NCBI GenBank assembly: GCA_934309345.1 | Contig: CAKRDD010000008.1 | Location: 1-64,000 of the forward strand | DNA: 64,000 bases | From: an uncultured Mediterraneibacter sp. | Lineage (GTDB): Bacteria; Bacillota; Clostridia; Lachnospirales; Lachnospiraceae | Direction of reading: 5' to 3' | In this document: positions 25,970-35,408 of the stretch, in pieces | Layout: each line of letters starts with the position of its first letter | Numbering within the stretch: position 1 is the first letter of the stretch | Made by a program: the position numbers and the translations under genes | Notes under the pieces: model-generated | Database searches by the model: none | The model's input: the letters and a program-made list of their open reading frames with translations, nothing else | What the model was told of the DNA's origin: nothing

Positions 25970-27108
25970 TCTTTCTTTTCTGCCTCATCAGCCACTTTAG
26001 AAGCCGGATCCAGCTTCAGATCGCTTGATGCCCCTGTCTTCTTCCCGGCATCTGGCTGCTCGTTCTCTGCTGCCTCTTCTGATCCGGATAATGCATAATG
26101 TGCTCTTACCTTCTGATCCAGTGTCTCCATTACTTCCGGATGTGATTCCAGATATGCCTTTGCATTCTCTCTTCCCTGACCGATCTTCTCTCCCTCATAT
26201 GCATACCACGCACCGCTCTTCTTCACAAGATCAATATTGGTTGCGAGATCAAGAATATCTCCCGCACGGGAAATACCTTTTCCAAACATAATATCAAATT
26301 CCGCTTCTTTGAACGGCGGAGCGATCTTATTCTTCACAATACGGATTCTTGTACGGTTTCCTACCATCTCTCCGCTCTGCTTTAAAGTCTCGATTCTTCT
26401 GACATCCATACGCACAGATGCATAGAATTTCAGTGCACGTCCTCCGGTCGTTGTCTCCGGATTTCCAAACATAACTCCAACTTTCTCACGCAGCTGGTTG
26501 ATAAAGATCACAATACAGTTTGACTTGCTGATAACCGGTGTCAGTTTTCGCAGCGCCTGTGACATCAATCTTGCCTGCAGGCCGACATGACTGTCTCCCA
26601 TATCTCCCTCAATCTCCTGCTTTGGAACGAGTGCAGCTACAGAGTCAATGACAATAATATCAATCGCCCCGGAGCGTACCATTGTCTCTGCAATCTCAAG
26701 AGCCTGATCTCCACTGTCAGGCTGTGAAATATAGAGTTCATCAATATCTACTCCGATATTCTTGGCATAGACAGGATCCAGTGCATGCTCTGCATCGATA
26801 AATCCGGCAATTCCACCTCTCTTCTGAACCTCAGAAATCATATGAAGTGCAACCGTTGTCTTACCACTTGATTCAGGACCATAAACCTCGATCACACGTC
26901 CCTTTGGCACACCACCAAGTCCAAGTGCCAGATCAAGGCTCAGACATCCGGTAGGAACTGTCTCTACAGCTACATGCGCCCCTGATTCTCCCAGCCGCAT
27001 CACTGCACCCTTACCAAAATCTTTCTCCAGCTTTGCGATCGCTGCATCCAGTGCTTTCTTCTTCTCTTCGTTATTCGCCAGCTTTGTAACGCTCTCTTTG
27101 CCTGCCAT
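25966..27108 (-). CDS. recA: Recombinase RecA
   Basis: Strand-exchange ATPase and co-protease for LexA. The Walker A is GPESSGKTTVALH; FIDAEHALDP and the L2-region signature ALKFYASVRMDVRR are intact. The 380 residues include a C-terminal tail richer in charged residues than average. A LexA-type box and consensus promoter lie upstream. recX follows with a 4-nt overlap. Confidence 0.98.
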   Translation of the reverse strand: MAGKESVTKLANNEEKKKALDAAIAKLEKDFGKGAVMRLGESGAHVAVETVPTGCLSLDLALGLGGVPKGRVIEVYGPESSGKTTVALHMISEVQKRGGIAGFIDAEHALDPVYAKNIGVDIDELYISQPDSGDQALEIAETMVRSGAIDIIVIDSVAALVPKQEIEGDMGDSHVGLQARLMSQALRKLTPVISKSNCIVIFINQLREKVGVMFGNPETTTGGRALKFYASVRMDVRRIETLKQSGEMVGNRTRIRIVKNKIAPPFKEAEFDIMFGKGISRAGDILDLATNIDLVKKSGAWYAYEGEKIGQGRENAKAYLESHPEVMETLDQKVRAHYALSGSEEAAENEQPDAGKKTGASSDLKLDPASKVADEAEKKE

Positions 27109-27160
27109 AATTTTCTCCTTCTCTATCTCTCTTAGTGTATAAAACCTATTCTCTCTTTTT

Positions 27161-27174
27161 CGAACAGTTGTTCG
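27161..27174. promoter_or_regulatory. SOS box (LexA/DinR type) upstream of recA
   Basis: CGAACAGTTGTTCG matches the Gram-positive SOS consensus CGAAC-N4-GTTCG. It lies about 12 nt downstream of the -10 box, near the transcription start, where LexA would block initiation or clearance. Confidence 0.9.
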
Positions 27175-27185
27175 CCTATGAATAG

Positions 27186-27214
27186 ATTTTATTATACTTC
27201 TTCCAAAATGTCAA
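27186..27214 (-). promoter_or_regulatory. Sigma-A promoter of recA
   Basis: TTGACA (27209-27214), 17 nt, TAAAAT (27186-27191) on the minus strand. The rest of the gap to 27354 shows nothing I can identify. Confidence 0.85.
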
Positions 27215-27354
27215 CAATAATTCTTCCCCTTAATTTTGTTGCAATAATACGATATACCATGGAATCCTCTTCCTGAAACAGAAGAATTGAAGTTCATGTG
27301 AATCAGTACCGGCTTAAGGATCTGCCGGCCAGACAACTAAAGAATAGCATAAGG

Positions 27355-27396
27355 AAAGGCAGAATGCAAGTACCACAGCACTCACATTCTGCCTTT
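27355..27396 (-). terminator. Hairpin after the histidine phosphatase gene
   Basis: A perfect 12-bp stem, AAAGGCAGAATG (27355-27366) with CATTCTGCCTTT (27385-27396), directly after the stop codon at 27401. It probably closes the four-gene unit starting at 31464. Confidence 0.75.
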
Positions 27397-27400
27397 TATA

Positions 27401-28042
27401 CTACACTGCTTTCCAGTGTTTCACCTCTTCTTTATAAAAGATAATTCCTTCCCGGATAATTTTAAATCCACTGCCTTCAAGTTCCGCAATCGTAACGGAG
27501 CAGTTTGGCGGTACTTCATTTTTCCAGAAATGTTCTACGGAAAGACTGCCTCTCATCCTGTTCAGCATTGCTGTCATCGCAGCACCATGTGTAGAAATCA
27601 GAAGATTCTTATCCTTCAGCTTCTCATTCTCTGCCAGACTCTTCAAAAACTCTCCTGTTCTTTCATAAAGCTGTTGTACACTTTCCGCATCTTCCGGCGG
27701 AATATAATTTCCCGTATCCCGAAAGAATTTCTGAAATGCAAGATTCTCTTCTTTCGTCTTATCTATGCAAGACATTCCCTCGTAAGACCCAAAAGAAATT
27801 TCCTGGATTCTCTGGTCTTCATAAAGCGGAATATTGCGTCCTTCAAGAAGAATCTCTGCTGTTTCTTTTGCACGCCGCAAGGGGCTGGTATAAGCCAGAT
27901 CGATCTGGTATTGTCTCATCCCATAAGAAGTTTCCCGGGCAAGATGACGTCCGTATTCATTTAAAGGAATATCCTTTCGTCCCTGTACCAGTTTTTTCTT
28001 GTTCCAATCCGTCTCTCCATGACGCACAATATATAGTCTCAC
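27401..28042 (-). CDS. Histidine phosphatase family protein (PhoE/GpmB-like)
   Basis: Branch-1 histidine phosphatase. The catalytic RHG motif is in YIVRHGETDWN, the second His in LLISTHGAAMTAM, and TSPLRRAKETAEI is typical. Members dephosphorylate small metabolites or sugar phosphates; the substrate is not evident. I prefer the GTG at 28042 (213 residues, protein starting MRLYIVRHG) over the GTG at 28054, which would sit right on the GAGGGAG ribosome site. It is the last gene of a probable operon with a DUF5662 protein, a GH13-like protein and a sugar-binding lipoprotein. Confidence 0.9.
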   Translation of the reverse strand: MRLYIVRHGETDWNKKKLVQGRKDIPLNEYGRHLARETSYGMRQYQIDLAYTSPLRRAKETAEILLEGRNIPLYEDQRIQEISFGSYEGMSCIDKTKEENLAFQKFFRDTGNYIPPEDAESVQQLYERTGEFLKSLAENEKLKDKNLLISTHGAAMTAMLNRMRGSLSVEHFWKNEVPPNCSVTIAELEGSGFKIIREGIIFYKEEVKHWKAV

Positions 28043-28063
28043 TGCTGCCTGCACTCCCTCTTC

Positions 28064-28594
28064 TTATCTTTTTAATACTTCTCTCCGGATATATCTGTAA
28101 GTAGTTTCCTCGCCTTCCTCCGCAAGCATATGAAGCAGTTTTTCTAATAATTCTCTTGTATCTTTATGCATCAGCTCATCTGCACGTCCGTTCTCATAAT
28201 AAGCAAGTGGTGCATCAGAGGTATATGCATCCCCAAGATACACTTTACTTGCTGCAATGCGGTCAAGAAACATCTCTACTACATATCTTACCGGCATCTT
28301 CATTCCCGCCAGAAGGTTCGGTCCCTCCAGACTATAATCAATCCAATATTCATAATGATGTTTGTTTCTGCCTTTGTGGTGAAGCCATGCGGAAGAATAC
28401 CCCTTTTCTTCCCGTTCAGCATTATTAGGACTTCTTGTCCCCTGATAGTATCTGCATCCCACACGGAATTCTGTCCAACTGTATTTTGACATATCATGGA
28501 GCAGTCCCTGTTTGTACAAACCAACACGAAAGCACTCTTTTAAAACCAGTTTTTTGTGTTTTGTTATGGTACAAAAATGTGCAAATGCCTTCAT
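28064..28594 (-). CDS. DUF5662-type HD-like protein
   Basis: A 176-residue soluble protein with GLLHDMSKYSWTEF, which resembles an HD-domain metal motif, and a His-rich segment HHKGRNKHHYEYW further on. I associate this pattern with DUF5662; its biochemical role is not known to me. A metal-dependent phosphohydrolase is a reasonable guess from the HD-like pair. Its start overlaps the stop of the GH13-like gene by 4 nt, so the two are translationally coupled. Confidence 0.7.
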   Translation of the reverse strand: MKAFAHFCTITKHKKLVLKECFRVGLYKQGLLHDMSKYSWTEFRVGCRYYQGTRSPNNAEREEKGYSSAWLHHKGRNKHHYEYWIDYSLEGPNLLAGMKMPVRYVVEMFLDRIAASKVYLGDAYTSDAPLAYYENGRADELMHKDTRELLEKLLHMLAEEGEETTYRYIRREVLKR

Positions 28595-30432
28595 ACTTTT
28601 TCCTCTCTGACCGGCTGTTCTTCTTTACGAAGTTCTTCTGCTCTTTGCCGTTTTTCTATTTTATTTACGTTCTGCATCTTAGCTGTATGAATCGGTTTCT
28701 TTTCCGGACGACTCTTCTTTTCCTCTGTCCTACGTCCAACCAGAATTGCCACACTGCGTTCTTCCAGTAATACATCTTTCTGATTTTCCAGCTTTTTCGC
28801 TTCACAAAGCACACCATCTTTTGTAGTCATAACAAGATACCATTCCACATTCTTTCCGATCGATGGTATTGCAAAGTGATGCGGCAGCCAATGCATATTA
28901 TACGCTGTAAAGCAAGGAGTCTCCCCTTCTTTCGTTCCTGAATACAGGACACCTAACTGACGGCTGGAAACTTCTGCTTTTACCTGCCATGCATTTTCTC
29001 CATGATAAGATACGTCCGGTATGCCACATCTCGTGGTATCCATTCCGGATAGTGCTGTACTCTGATGAAAACAACGGTGTTCTTTTCTCAGCTCGATCAG
29101 TTTCTTTATATACTGAAACAGCCAGTCATCTTTCTTCAGCTGTGTCCAGTTCACCCATCCTGTCTCGTTATCCTGACAATATGCATTGTTATTTCCTCTC
29201 TGCGAATTACAGAATTCATCTCCTGCAAGAAGGCATGGAGTTCCCTGAGCCGTCAACAGAAGTTCTAATGCATTCTTCACCTGATTTTTTCTAAGATTGA
29301 CAACTGCACGTTTTCTGCTCGGTCCTTCAGCCCCACAGTTCCAACTGTAATTATAATCTGGCCCATCCAGATTCTTCTCACCGTTTTCTTCGTTATGTTT
29401 GCAATCATAAGACACTAAATCCCATAATGTGAACCCTGTCTGCGTTGTAATATAATTACATTTCCCATTTTCCGATGAACGATTTTTCAATGCCCATATG
29501 ACATCATTGACCATATTCTCGTCACCTTTTAAGAAACGGCGCATCACATTCTGAAAACCATCATCTTTCTGCATCAGCTTGATATCTTTTAAAAATGGAT
29601 CTTCCATCAGCTGCTCCCACGGCACGTTATAAGGATTCAGGACAAATCCGTCCACATGGTACTCCAGCATATAAAAACGCAGACATTCCGTTACATAATT
29701 TGCTGATATTCCCGGGACAAATGGCATCTCCAGTACAACTTCTATGCCCTGGCTATGGCATGCACGCACCATATCTTTCAACTCACGAACTGCGCTTTTC
29801 CCGGATGCATATGCTTTTTTAGGTGCAAAATAAAAGCCTTTACCATATCCCCAGTAATTCACTTTTGTTTTTCCGCACTCTTCAAATTCATAGACTGGCA
29901 TACACTGGATCTGGTTGACTCCAAGTTCTTTTAAATAATCCAGTTTTTCAACAACTCCCTGGAATGTTCCTTTATGCACCACTTTTGAAGAAGAATGTCT
30001 GGTAAATCCACGCACATGTAAACCATAAGCCACTACATCTTCCCATGGAAGATGTAAACGCTGATCTTCCTGCCAGTCATATTCCTCCATTGAAACAATT
30101 TTTCCACGGATCTGATGTTCCTGAAGTTTCCGTTCTACACCAAACTTCTCTTTTCCCGCAAGCTCTTTTACATATGGATCCACACATACTTTCCCATCGA
30201 TCAGAAAATTGTATTCATACCGATCTGCTTTCAGTCCTTCAACAGCTAAGAAACGTACCTCTCCAACGCCTTCTTCCTCTGGCATGTCAAACTGATATTC
30301 CGGAACTTCTTTTCCTCTCTTATACAGTAGAAGTTCACAGTTCTTCCCTTTTGCTACCTGAACTGCAAAGTTTATATTTTTGCCTTTGATATCCACTCCA
30401 AATGGCTGCGGACTCCCCTTTATCTTCCTCAT
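28591..30432 (-). CDS. GlgX/isoamylase-like GH13 protein lacking catalytic residues
   Basis: The 613 residues have a CBM48-like N-terminus (about 6-90, SPQPFGVDI) and a GH13 barrel close to glycogen-debranching enzymes (VVAYGLHVRGFTRHSS, NYWGYGKGFYFAP, FTLWDLVSY, KHNEENGE, LLAGDEF). The four active-site regions are all altered: region I reads EVVLEMPFVP instead of a DVVYNH type; the nucleophile Asp in GFRFD is Asn266 (DGFVLNPY); the acid Glu in AEPWD is Lys289 (KLMQKDDG); the Asp in AHDGFTL is Thr332 (TTQTGFTL). It is thus probably an inactive glucan-binding protein. A Lys/Glu-rich tail follows. The ATG has GAAAGGGG upstream; it follows a sugar-binding lipoprotein gene by 30 nt. Confidence 0.85.
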   Translation of the reverse strand: MRKIKGSPQPFGVDIKGKNINFAVQVAKGKNCELLLYKRGKEVPEYQFDMPEEEGVGEVRFLAVEGLKADRYEYNFLIDGKVCVDPYVKELAGKEKFGVERKLQEHQIRGKIVSMEEYDWQEDQRLHLPWEDVVAYGLHVRGFTRHSSSKVVHKGTFQGVVEKLDYLKELGVNQIQCMPVYEFEECGKTKVNYWGYGKGFYFAPKKAYASGKSAVRELKDMVRACHSQGIEVVLEMPFVPGISANYVTECLRFYMLEYHVDGFVLNPYNVPWEQLMEDPFLKDIKLMQKDDGFQNVMRRFLKGDENMVNDVIWALKNRSSENGKCNYITTQTGFTLWDLVSYDCKHNEENGEKNLDGPDYNYSWNCGAEGPSRKRAVVNLRKNQVKNALELLLTAQGTPCLLAGDEFCNSQRGNNNAYCQDNETGWVNWTQLKKDDWLFQYIKKLIELRKEHRCFHQSTALSGMDTTRCGIPDVSYHGENAWQVKAEVSSRQLGVLYSGTKEGETPCFTAYNMHWLPHHFAIPSIGKNVEWYLVMTTKDGVLCEAKKLENQKDVLLEERSVAILVGRRTEEKKSRPEKKPIHTAKMQNVNKIEKRQRAEELRKEEQPVREEKV

Positions 30433-30462
30433 AGTTAACCCCTTTCTTGAGCAATCAATAAA

Positions 30463-31464
30463 TTACTGCCATCCATCTGTTCCGTACATTTCAACATTAT
30501 CACGATTTATAAAGAAAGTTTCCTCATAATTTTCTTTCTCATAATCCTTGCCTGCCAGTAATGCTGTCGCTACCTTTACTGCTGTCTTTCCCATATTGAT
30601 TGGGGACTGCGCTCCAATTCCGGTCATTCCGCCTGTGCCATTCACCAGTGCTGTCTTTGTCGCCGGAGAACCATCCACACTATATACACAGATATTCGTT
30701 CGCTGCGCTTCTGTGATCGCTGCCATCACCTGTTCTGCCATCGGATCACTTCCGCACATAACAGCATCAATCTCACTGTTTTCACTCAGAACCTGCGTCA
30801 TCTCATCCTTTACATTGCTGCTGTCTCCCAATGCCTCAATTCTCTTTATCACTTCAAATCCACTGTTTGTTACAGCCTCTTCGAATCCGGTAATTCTTTC
30901 ATTCACTGAGTTTACCCCAGGACTTTCTACAATCACAATTTTACCGCCATCTGGTTTCTGGACCAGAAGATCCTGTCCGCACACATATCCCGCATTCTCA
31001 TTATCTGACCCTACAAATGCAGATACAAGGCTTGTCTCTTTTACTTCTGTATCAAGATTGATCACCGGAATATCTGCTTCTTTTAAGGCTTCAAGTGCAG
31101 GAGTGATCTTCTCCCAGTCCACCGGACAAAGAAATACTGCCTGTACTCCTTCGTTGATCAACTCCTGAATCTGCTCATTCTGCAAATCTGCATTCGATGC
31201 CGGATCACGAACCATCAGACGGTCACCTTGAGCCTCCAGTGCTGTCTGGACGGAATTTTTCAATGTGTCATAAAAAGGATTCGACATATCGATGCCGCTA
31301 AATCCAAACAGTCTGCCACCTTCCTCTGTATTGTCATTTTTCTTATCATCCTCTTCTACCACTGCATTATCTTCCGGTGTTCCGACATTTTTCTTGCCAC
31401 ACCCAAGCAGTGCTGCCGCTATACACAAAACTGCCACTGTACACAGTATCCATTTTTTCTTCAT
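30463..31464 (-). CDS. Sugar-type periplasmic-binding lipoprotein
   Basis: An extracellular substrate-binding protein of the ribose/galactose (Peripla_BP_4) group, 333 residues. A signal peptide ends in the lipobox ALLGC (Cys about residue 21), so it is lipid-anchored. Typical landmarks are GFSGIDMSNPFYDTLKNSV, QIQELINEGVQAVFLCPVD, PVINLDTEV and GSDPMAEQVMAAI. No ATPase or permease genes are nearby, so it may supply another transporter or act in sensing. It is first in the unit leading to the GH13-like gene. Confidence 0.9.
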   Translation of the reverse strand: MKKKWILCTVAVLCIAAALLGCGKKNVGTPEDNAVVEEDDKKNDNTEEGGRLFGFSGIDMSNPFYDTLKNSVQTALEAQGDRLMVRDPASNADLQNEQIQELINEGVQAVFLCPVDWEKITPALEALKEADIPVINLDTEVKETSLVSAFVGSDNENAGYVCGQDLLVQKPDGGKIVIVESPGVNSVNERITGFEEAVTNSGFEVIKRIEALGDSSNVKDEMTQVLSENSEIDAVMCGSDPMAEQVMAAITEAQRTNICVYSVDGSPATKTALVNGTGGMTGIGAQSPINMGKTAVKVATALLAGKDYEKENYEETFFINRDNVEMYGTDGWQ

Positions 31465-31503
31465 ATTGTCTATTATCCTTTCACTTCTATCAGTAACACT
31501 TTT

Positions 31504-31531
31504 ATTCTACCTTGTTTAAACCGAAAGTCAA
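31504..31531 (-). promoter_or_regulatory. Promoter of sugar-binding lipoprotein operon
   Basis: TTGACT (31526-31531), 16 nt, TAGAAT (31504-31509) on the minus strand. Confidence 0.6.
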
Positions 31532-31650
31532 TCTTATCTTGCTTTTTTCTTCCCTTTTTGTTACCATCAAGATAGCTGGTCATTCCCGTATTGATCACCT
31601 GGCTGATCAGAACGGAAATGAAATACACTACAGATTTAAAGGAGAAGATT

Positions 31651-31968
31651 ATGAACGAAAACGAATCCCTCACAGTCACTCTGACACTGGAGAATAACGA
31701 GGAACTTGAATGCGCTGTTCTCAATATTTTTGAAGCAGATGAAAAGGAGTATATCGCACTTCTTCCACTTGATGAGAACGGTGACAACACAGACGGTCAG
31801 ATCTATCTGTATCGTTTCATTGATAACGGAGAAGAGGAAGAACCTGGACTTGAGAACATCGAAGAAGATGAAGAGTTCGACCGTGTTTCCGCTATATTCA
31901 ACGAATGGCTGGATACGCAGGATTTCGGCGACATCGATCTTGATGCATTAGATGACCTGGAGGACTAG
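31651..31968 (+). CDS. DUF1292 family protein
   Basis: A very acidic 105-residue cytosolic protein (MNENESLTVTLTLENNEELEC..., ending DLDALDDLED). The central YIALLPLDE and QIYLYRF segments fit DUF1292, a widely conserved Firmicute family of unknown function often found beside ruvX/yqgF. Here that neighbour is absent and the gene stands alone on the plus strand. ATG 31651 follows AAAGGAG by 7 nt. Confidence 0.88.
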   Translation: MNENESLTVTLTLENNEELECAVLNIFEADEKEYIALLPLDENGDNTDGQIYLYRFIDNGEEEEPGLENIEEDEEFDRVSAIFNEWLDTQDFGDIDLDALDDLED

Positions 31969-31975
31969 GTTTTAA

Positions 31976-32001
31976 GGATGTCAGCAAAGTGGCTGACATC
32001 C
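31976..32001 (+). terminator. Terminator between DUF1292 and helicase genes
   Basis: GGATGTCAGC (31976-31985) and GCTGACATCC (31992-32001) form a perfect 10-bp stem. The T run downstream on the plus strand favours the DUF1292 gene; it lies just after the helicase stop too, so it may act both ways. Confidence 0.75.
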
Positions 32002-32003
32002 GG

Positions 32004-33833
32004 TCAGCTTTTCAATAGTTCATCTACAAAACGGGAGGGAGTAACTTCTTTCCCGTTTTTTATTTTCACATAACAGATCTTCAAAAAATCTTTTGCCCTT
32101 GTCATTGCCACATAGAATAATCTTCTCTCTTCTTCGATCTCCTTGTCTGTCTTTGCCTTCTGATACGGGATTCTTCCCTCATTCGCTTCAATCAGGAATA
32201 CCTGCTTGAATTCCAATCCTTTGGAAGCATGTATCGTCATCAGCCGGACTCCCGGACGCGGTCGGTTTCTTTCCTTTTCCTTTGCTCTGAGTGTCTCCGT
32301 ATATTCTTCTACATGCGTAAACCATTCTTCAACACTTGTAAATGCTTTCGCCGCCTCTTCAATCTCTGCCAGTACTTCATTCAGATCAGATCTGTTTATC
32401 TGATGTGTAAATGCATACTCTTTCAGAAAATCATCATAACCAATCCTTTTTCTGATATACTGGATTGCCGCATACGGAGCCATCTTCATAAGCATCTTAA
32501 CATCCCATTCAAACTGATCGATCCGGTCGATCATCCAGTCTTTATCACAATAGAACTTCCGCATGTCTTCAAAAGAAACCTTCGTTCCTGCTACACTGTC
32601 TCTTCCAAGATATCTCTTTGGCCGGTTCATTACCTGTAAAAAATCCTGTCTGTTCCGGGCTCCTGTTGCCAGTCGGAAATATGCCATGATGTCCTTTGCG
32701 ATAAAGTGTTCATATATATTTGGAAGATGTTCTTTCATCTGAAACGGGATTTTCCGCTCCACCATTGCTTCTACCACTGCTCTCGCATCTGTATGAACCC
32801 GGAACAGAATCGCAATCTCCTCTTCTTTTATGCCATTCTCCTTACATTTCTGTATCTCTTCAAGAACATATTCTGCCTCTTCCACCGGATCTTTCACTTC
32901 CTGAATATGAAGGCAGGAACCGCCTTCACGGTTTGCTTCCAGTTTTTTACTGTATCTCTCCACATTATTTTCAATCAGTTTCAAAGAATTCTGTACGATA
33001 TTTGCTGTCGAACGATAATTCATTCCAAGCAGGATTTGTTTTGCATCAGGGAAATCCTTTCCAAATCCAAGCATCAATTCTGAATCAGCTCCACGAAATC
33101 CGTAAATTGCCTGATCGTCATCCCCCACTACGAACAAGTTATTTTCCGGCTGGGCCAGCATACGGATCACATCATACTGAATGCGGTTAATGTCCTGAAA
33201 TTCATCAATCAAAACGTATCTGAATTTCTTCTGCCACTGTGCAAGTACATCTGGTCTTGACCGGAACAACTCATAACAAAGTACCAGCATATCATCAAAA
33301 TCAATCTTTTTCAGTTCTTTTCTATGCTGTTCATAATTACGGTAAATATTGCGAAAAGCATCTGCACTACATTTTTCTGATACAAATTCTTCCAGCGGAA
33401 TCCGATTATTCTTCACTTTTCCAATCTCTGCCGCAATATCCTGAATAAAATCTTCTTCATCAAAGATCTCCATTCTTTCTTTGTTGATCACGCCACGTAA
33501 AATCTGATATTTTTCTGTCTCTGAAAGAATATTTTCCTGATTCATCCGGTAAGCCCATTTCAGAATCCCATAATAGATTCCATGAAATGTACCCACTGTA
33601 ACCGGAAGATCTCTTTTGCCCATAACCAAACAGAGGCGGGATTTCATCTCCGCCGCTGCAAATCTTGTAAAAGTAACGACCAGAATTTCTTCTGGTCTTA
33701 CTTTCTGTTTCTCTATAAGGTATTTTACTCTGTTTACAATCGTAAGCGTCTTTCCCGATCCCGGGCCTGCCAGTACAAGACATGGGCCGTCTGTGTGCTG
33801 GATCGCCTGCGTCTGTGCTTCATTAAATCCCAT
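32004..33833 (-). CDS. UvrD/PcrA-type superfamily I DNA helicase
   Basis: An ATP-dependent 3'-5' DNA helicase. Motif I is VLAGPGSGKTLT, motif II LIDEFQD, motif III VVGDDDQAIYGFRG, motif IV MNYRS, motif V TIHASKGLEFKQVF and motif VI FYVAMTRAKDFL. At 609 residues it is shorter than PcrA/UvrD (over 700), lacking a long C-terminal tail, so I do not assign a symbol. It follows gltX by 20 nt and is probably co-transcribed. Confidence 0.92.
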   Translation of the reverse strand: MGFNEAQTQAIQHTDGPCLVLAGPGSGKTLTIVNRVKYLIEKQKVRPEEILVVTFTRFAAAEMKSRLCLVMGKRDLPVTVGTFHGIYYGILKWAYRMNQENILSETEKYQILRGVINKERMEIFDEEDFIQDIAAEIGKVKNNRIPLEEFVSEKCSADAFRNIYRNYEQHRKELKKIDFDDMLVLCYELFRSRPDVLAQWQKKFRYVLIDEFQDINRIQYDVIRMLAQPENNLFVVGDDDQAIYGFRGADSELMLGFGKDFPDAKQILLGMNYRSTANIVQNSLKLIENNVERYSKKLEANREGGSCLHIQEVKDPVEEAEYVLEEIQKCKENGIKEEEIAILFRVHTDARAVVEAMVERKIPFQMKEHLPNIYEHFIAKDIMAYFRLATGARNRQDFLQVMNRPKRYLGRDSVAGTKVSFEDMRKFYCDKDWMIDRIDQFEWDVKMLMKMAPYAAIQYIRKRIGYDDFLKEYAFTHQINRSDLNEVLAEIEEAAKAFTSVEEWFTHVEEYTETLRAKEKERNRPRPGVRLMTIHASKGLEFKQVFLIEANEGRIPYQKAKTDKEIEEERRLFYVAMTRAKDFLKICYVKIKNGKEVTPSRFVDELLKS

Positions 33834-33853
33834 TCTACCTCTTTTCGCTGTCC

Positions 33854-35311
33854 TTACTGAAGTTTCTCGATTCCAAGACGGATTCTTCTAAGAGATTCAT
33901 CTTTTCCAAGTACTTCCATCAGTTCTGTTGCTCCTCCCGGAGTGTTCTGCTTTCCGGAAACTGCTGTACGAAGCGGCCACATTACATAACCTACTTTGTA
34001 TCCTTTTTCTGTTGCAAATCCTTTCAATGTCTCAAACAATGCATCATTGCTAAAGTCATCCTGCGCCTCGAGAACCGGAAGCACCTCATTCAGAAGTGCG
34101 AGTGACTTCTCCGCATCTGTCTTCATCTTCTTATGTGTATAAAGCACGATATCATAATCCGGAAGTTCTTCAAAGAAATCAACCTGCTCTTTGATCTCCG
34201 GAAGGATCTCAATTCTTGTCTTCACGAGTGCTGCAATCTTCTTCAGATCATAGTCCTTTGTTACTGCCTCTTTCAGGTATGGCTCTGCAAGTGCATAGAA
34301 CTTATCAAAATCCATTGCCTTGAGATATTCTCCGTTCATCCATTTTAATTTCACTGTATCAAACACAGCCGGAGATTTACTCATATGATGATAATCAAAT
34401 GCCTCAACAAGCTCTTCCAGTGAGAAAATCTCTCTGTTGTCTGTCGGGCACCATCCGAGCAGTGCTACATAATTCACAACTGCCTCTGAAACATATCCCT
34501 GATCGATCAGGTCTTCATAAGAAGAATGTCCACATCTCTTGCTCAGTTTCTTATGATTCTCATCTGTAATCAGTGGACAGTGTACATAAACCGGTACCTC
34601 CCAGCCAAACGCCTCATAAAGACGGTTATACTTCGGTGCTGAAGATAAGTACTCATTTCCACGAACAACATGTGAAATCTCCATCAGATGATCGTCGATT
34701 ACGTTTGCAAAATTATAGGTCGGGAATCCATCAGATTTGATCAGGATCATATCGTCAAGCTCTGCATTCGGAACTGTGATATCTCCGTAGATCTCATCAT
34801 GGAATGTTGTCTCACCTTCATTCGGTACATTCAGACGGATAACCCATGGCTTACCTGCTGCCAGATTCGCCTCTACTTCTTCCTTGCTCAGGCTTAAGCA
34901 GTGCTTATCATAAACAGAAATTTCTACTCCACCTTCAGAAACCTGTGTCTTTAAAGACTCCAGACGCTCTTTGTCGCAGAAACAGTAATAAGCGTCTCCC
35001 TGCTCTACAAGCTGCTTTGCATACTTAAGATAAAGTCCTGATGCATTACGCTCACTCTGTACATACGGTCCGTATCCGGCATCTTTATCCGGTCCTTCAT
35101 CATGAATAAGACCTGTTTTTTCCATTGTTCTGTAAATAATGTCAAGTGCACCTTCCACAAAACGTTCCTGATCTGTATCCTCTACACGAAGGAGGAAATC
35201 TCCGCCTTCATGCTTTGCGATCAGATACGCGTAAAGTGCTGTTCTTAAGTTACCCACATGCATTCTTCCTGTCGGGCTTGGTGCAAATCTTGTTCTTACT
35301 TTCTTACTCAT
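33854..35311 (-). CDS. gltX: Glutamate-tRNA ligase
   Basis: Class I aminoacyl-tRNA synthetase charging tRNA-Glu, and in many clostridia also tRNA-Gln for later amidation. The HIGH-type motif is in FAPSPTGRMHVGNLRTALY, the KMSKS-type motif in HKKLSKRCG; residues 1-310 form the catalytic part and the rest the anticodon-binding domain. Length 485 is typical. A TTGAAG-17-TATAAT promoter precedes it; the leader is too short for a T-box. Confidence 0.97.
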   Translation of the reverse strand: MSKKVRTRFAPSPTGRMHVGNLRTALYAYLIAKHEGGDFLLRVEDTDQERFVEGALDIIYRTMEKTGLIHDEGPDKDAGYGPYVQSERNASGLYLKYAKQLVEQGDAYYCFCDKERLESLKTQVSEGGVEISVYDKHCLSLSKEEVEANLAAGKPWVIRLNVPNEGETTFHDEIYGDITVPNAELDDMILIKSDGFPTYNFANVIDDHLMEISHVVRGNEYLSSAPKYNRLYEAFGWEVPVYVHCPLITDENHKKLSKRCGHSSYEDLIDQGYVSEAVVNYVALLGWCPTDNREIFSLEELVEAFDYHHMSKSPAVFDTVKLKWMNGEYLKAMDFDKFYALAEPYLKEAVTKDYDLKKIAALVKTRIEILPEIKEQVDFFEELPDYDIVLYTHKKMKTDAEKSLALLNEVLPVLEAQDDFSNDALFETLKGFATEKGYKVGYVMWPLRTAVSGKQNTPGGATELMEVLGKDESLRRIRLGIEKLQ

Positions 35312-35356
35312 TCTATCTTCTCCAATTCCTGTTTGTTATTGTTCATATCTCGTCAT

Positions 35357-35385
35357 ATTATAGCGCAAGTCCTCAGATTCTTCAA
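35357..35385 (-). promoter_or_regulatory. Sigma-A promoter of gltX
   Basis: TTGAAG (35380-35385), 17 nt, TATAAT (35357-35362) on the minus strand; the start point would be about 40 nt before the gltX ATG. Confidence 0.75.
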
Positions 35386-35408
35386 CAAACAAAATCAATG
35401 TTTTTCTT

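Noticed and set aside
27215..27354. Possible small gene or RNA between recA and the histidine phosphatase
   Set aside because: No frame with a start and ribosome site and no stable structure other than the terminator hairpin was seen.
35312..35408. T-box riboswitch before gltX
   Set aside because: A consensus promoter places the start about 40 nt before the ATG, too short for a T-box, and no specifier or T-box sequence is seen.
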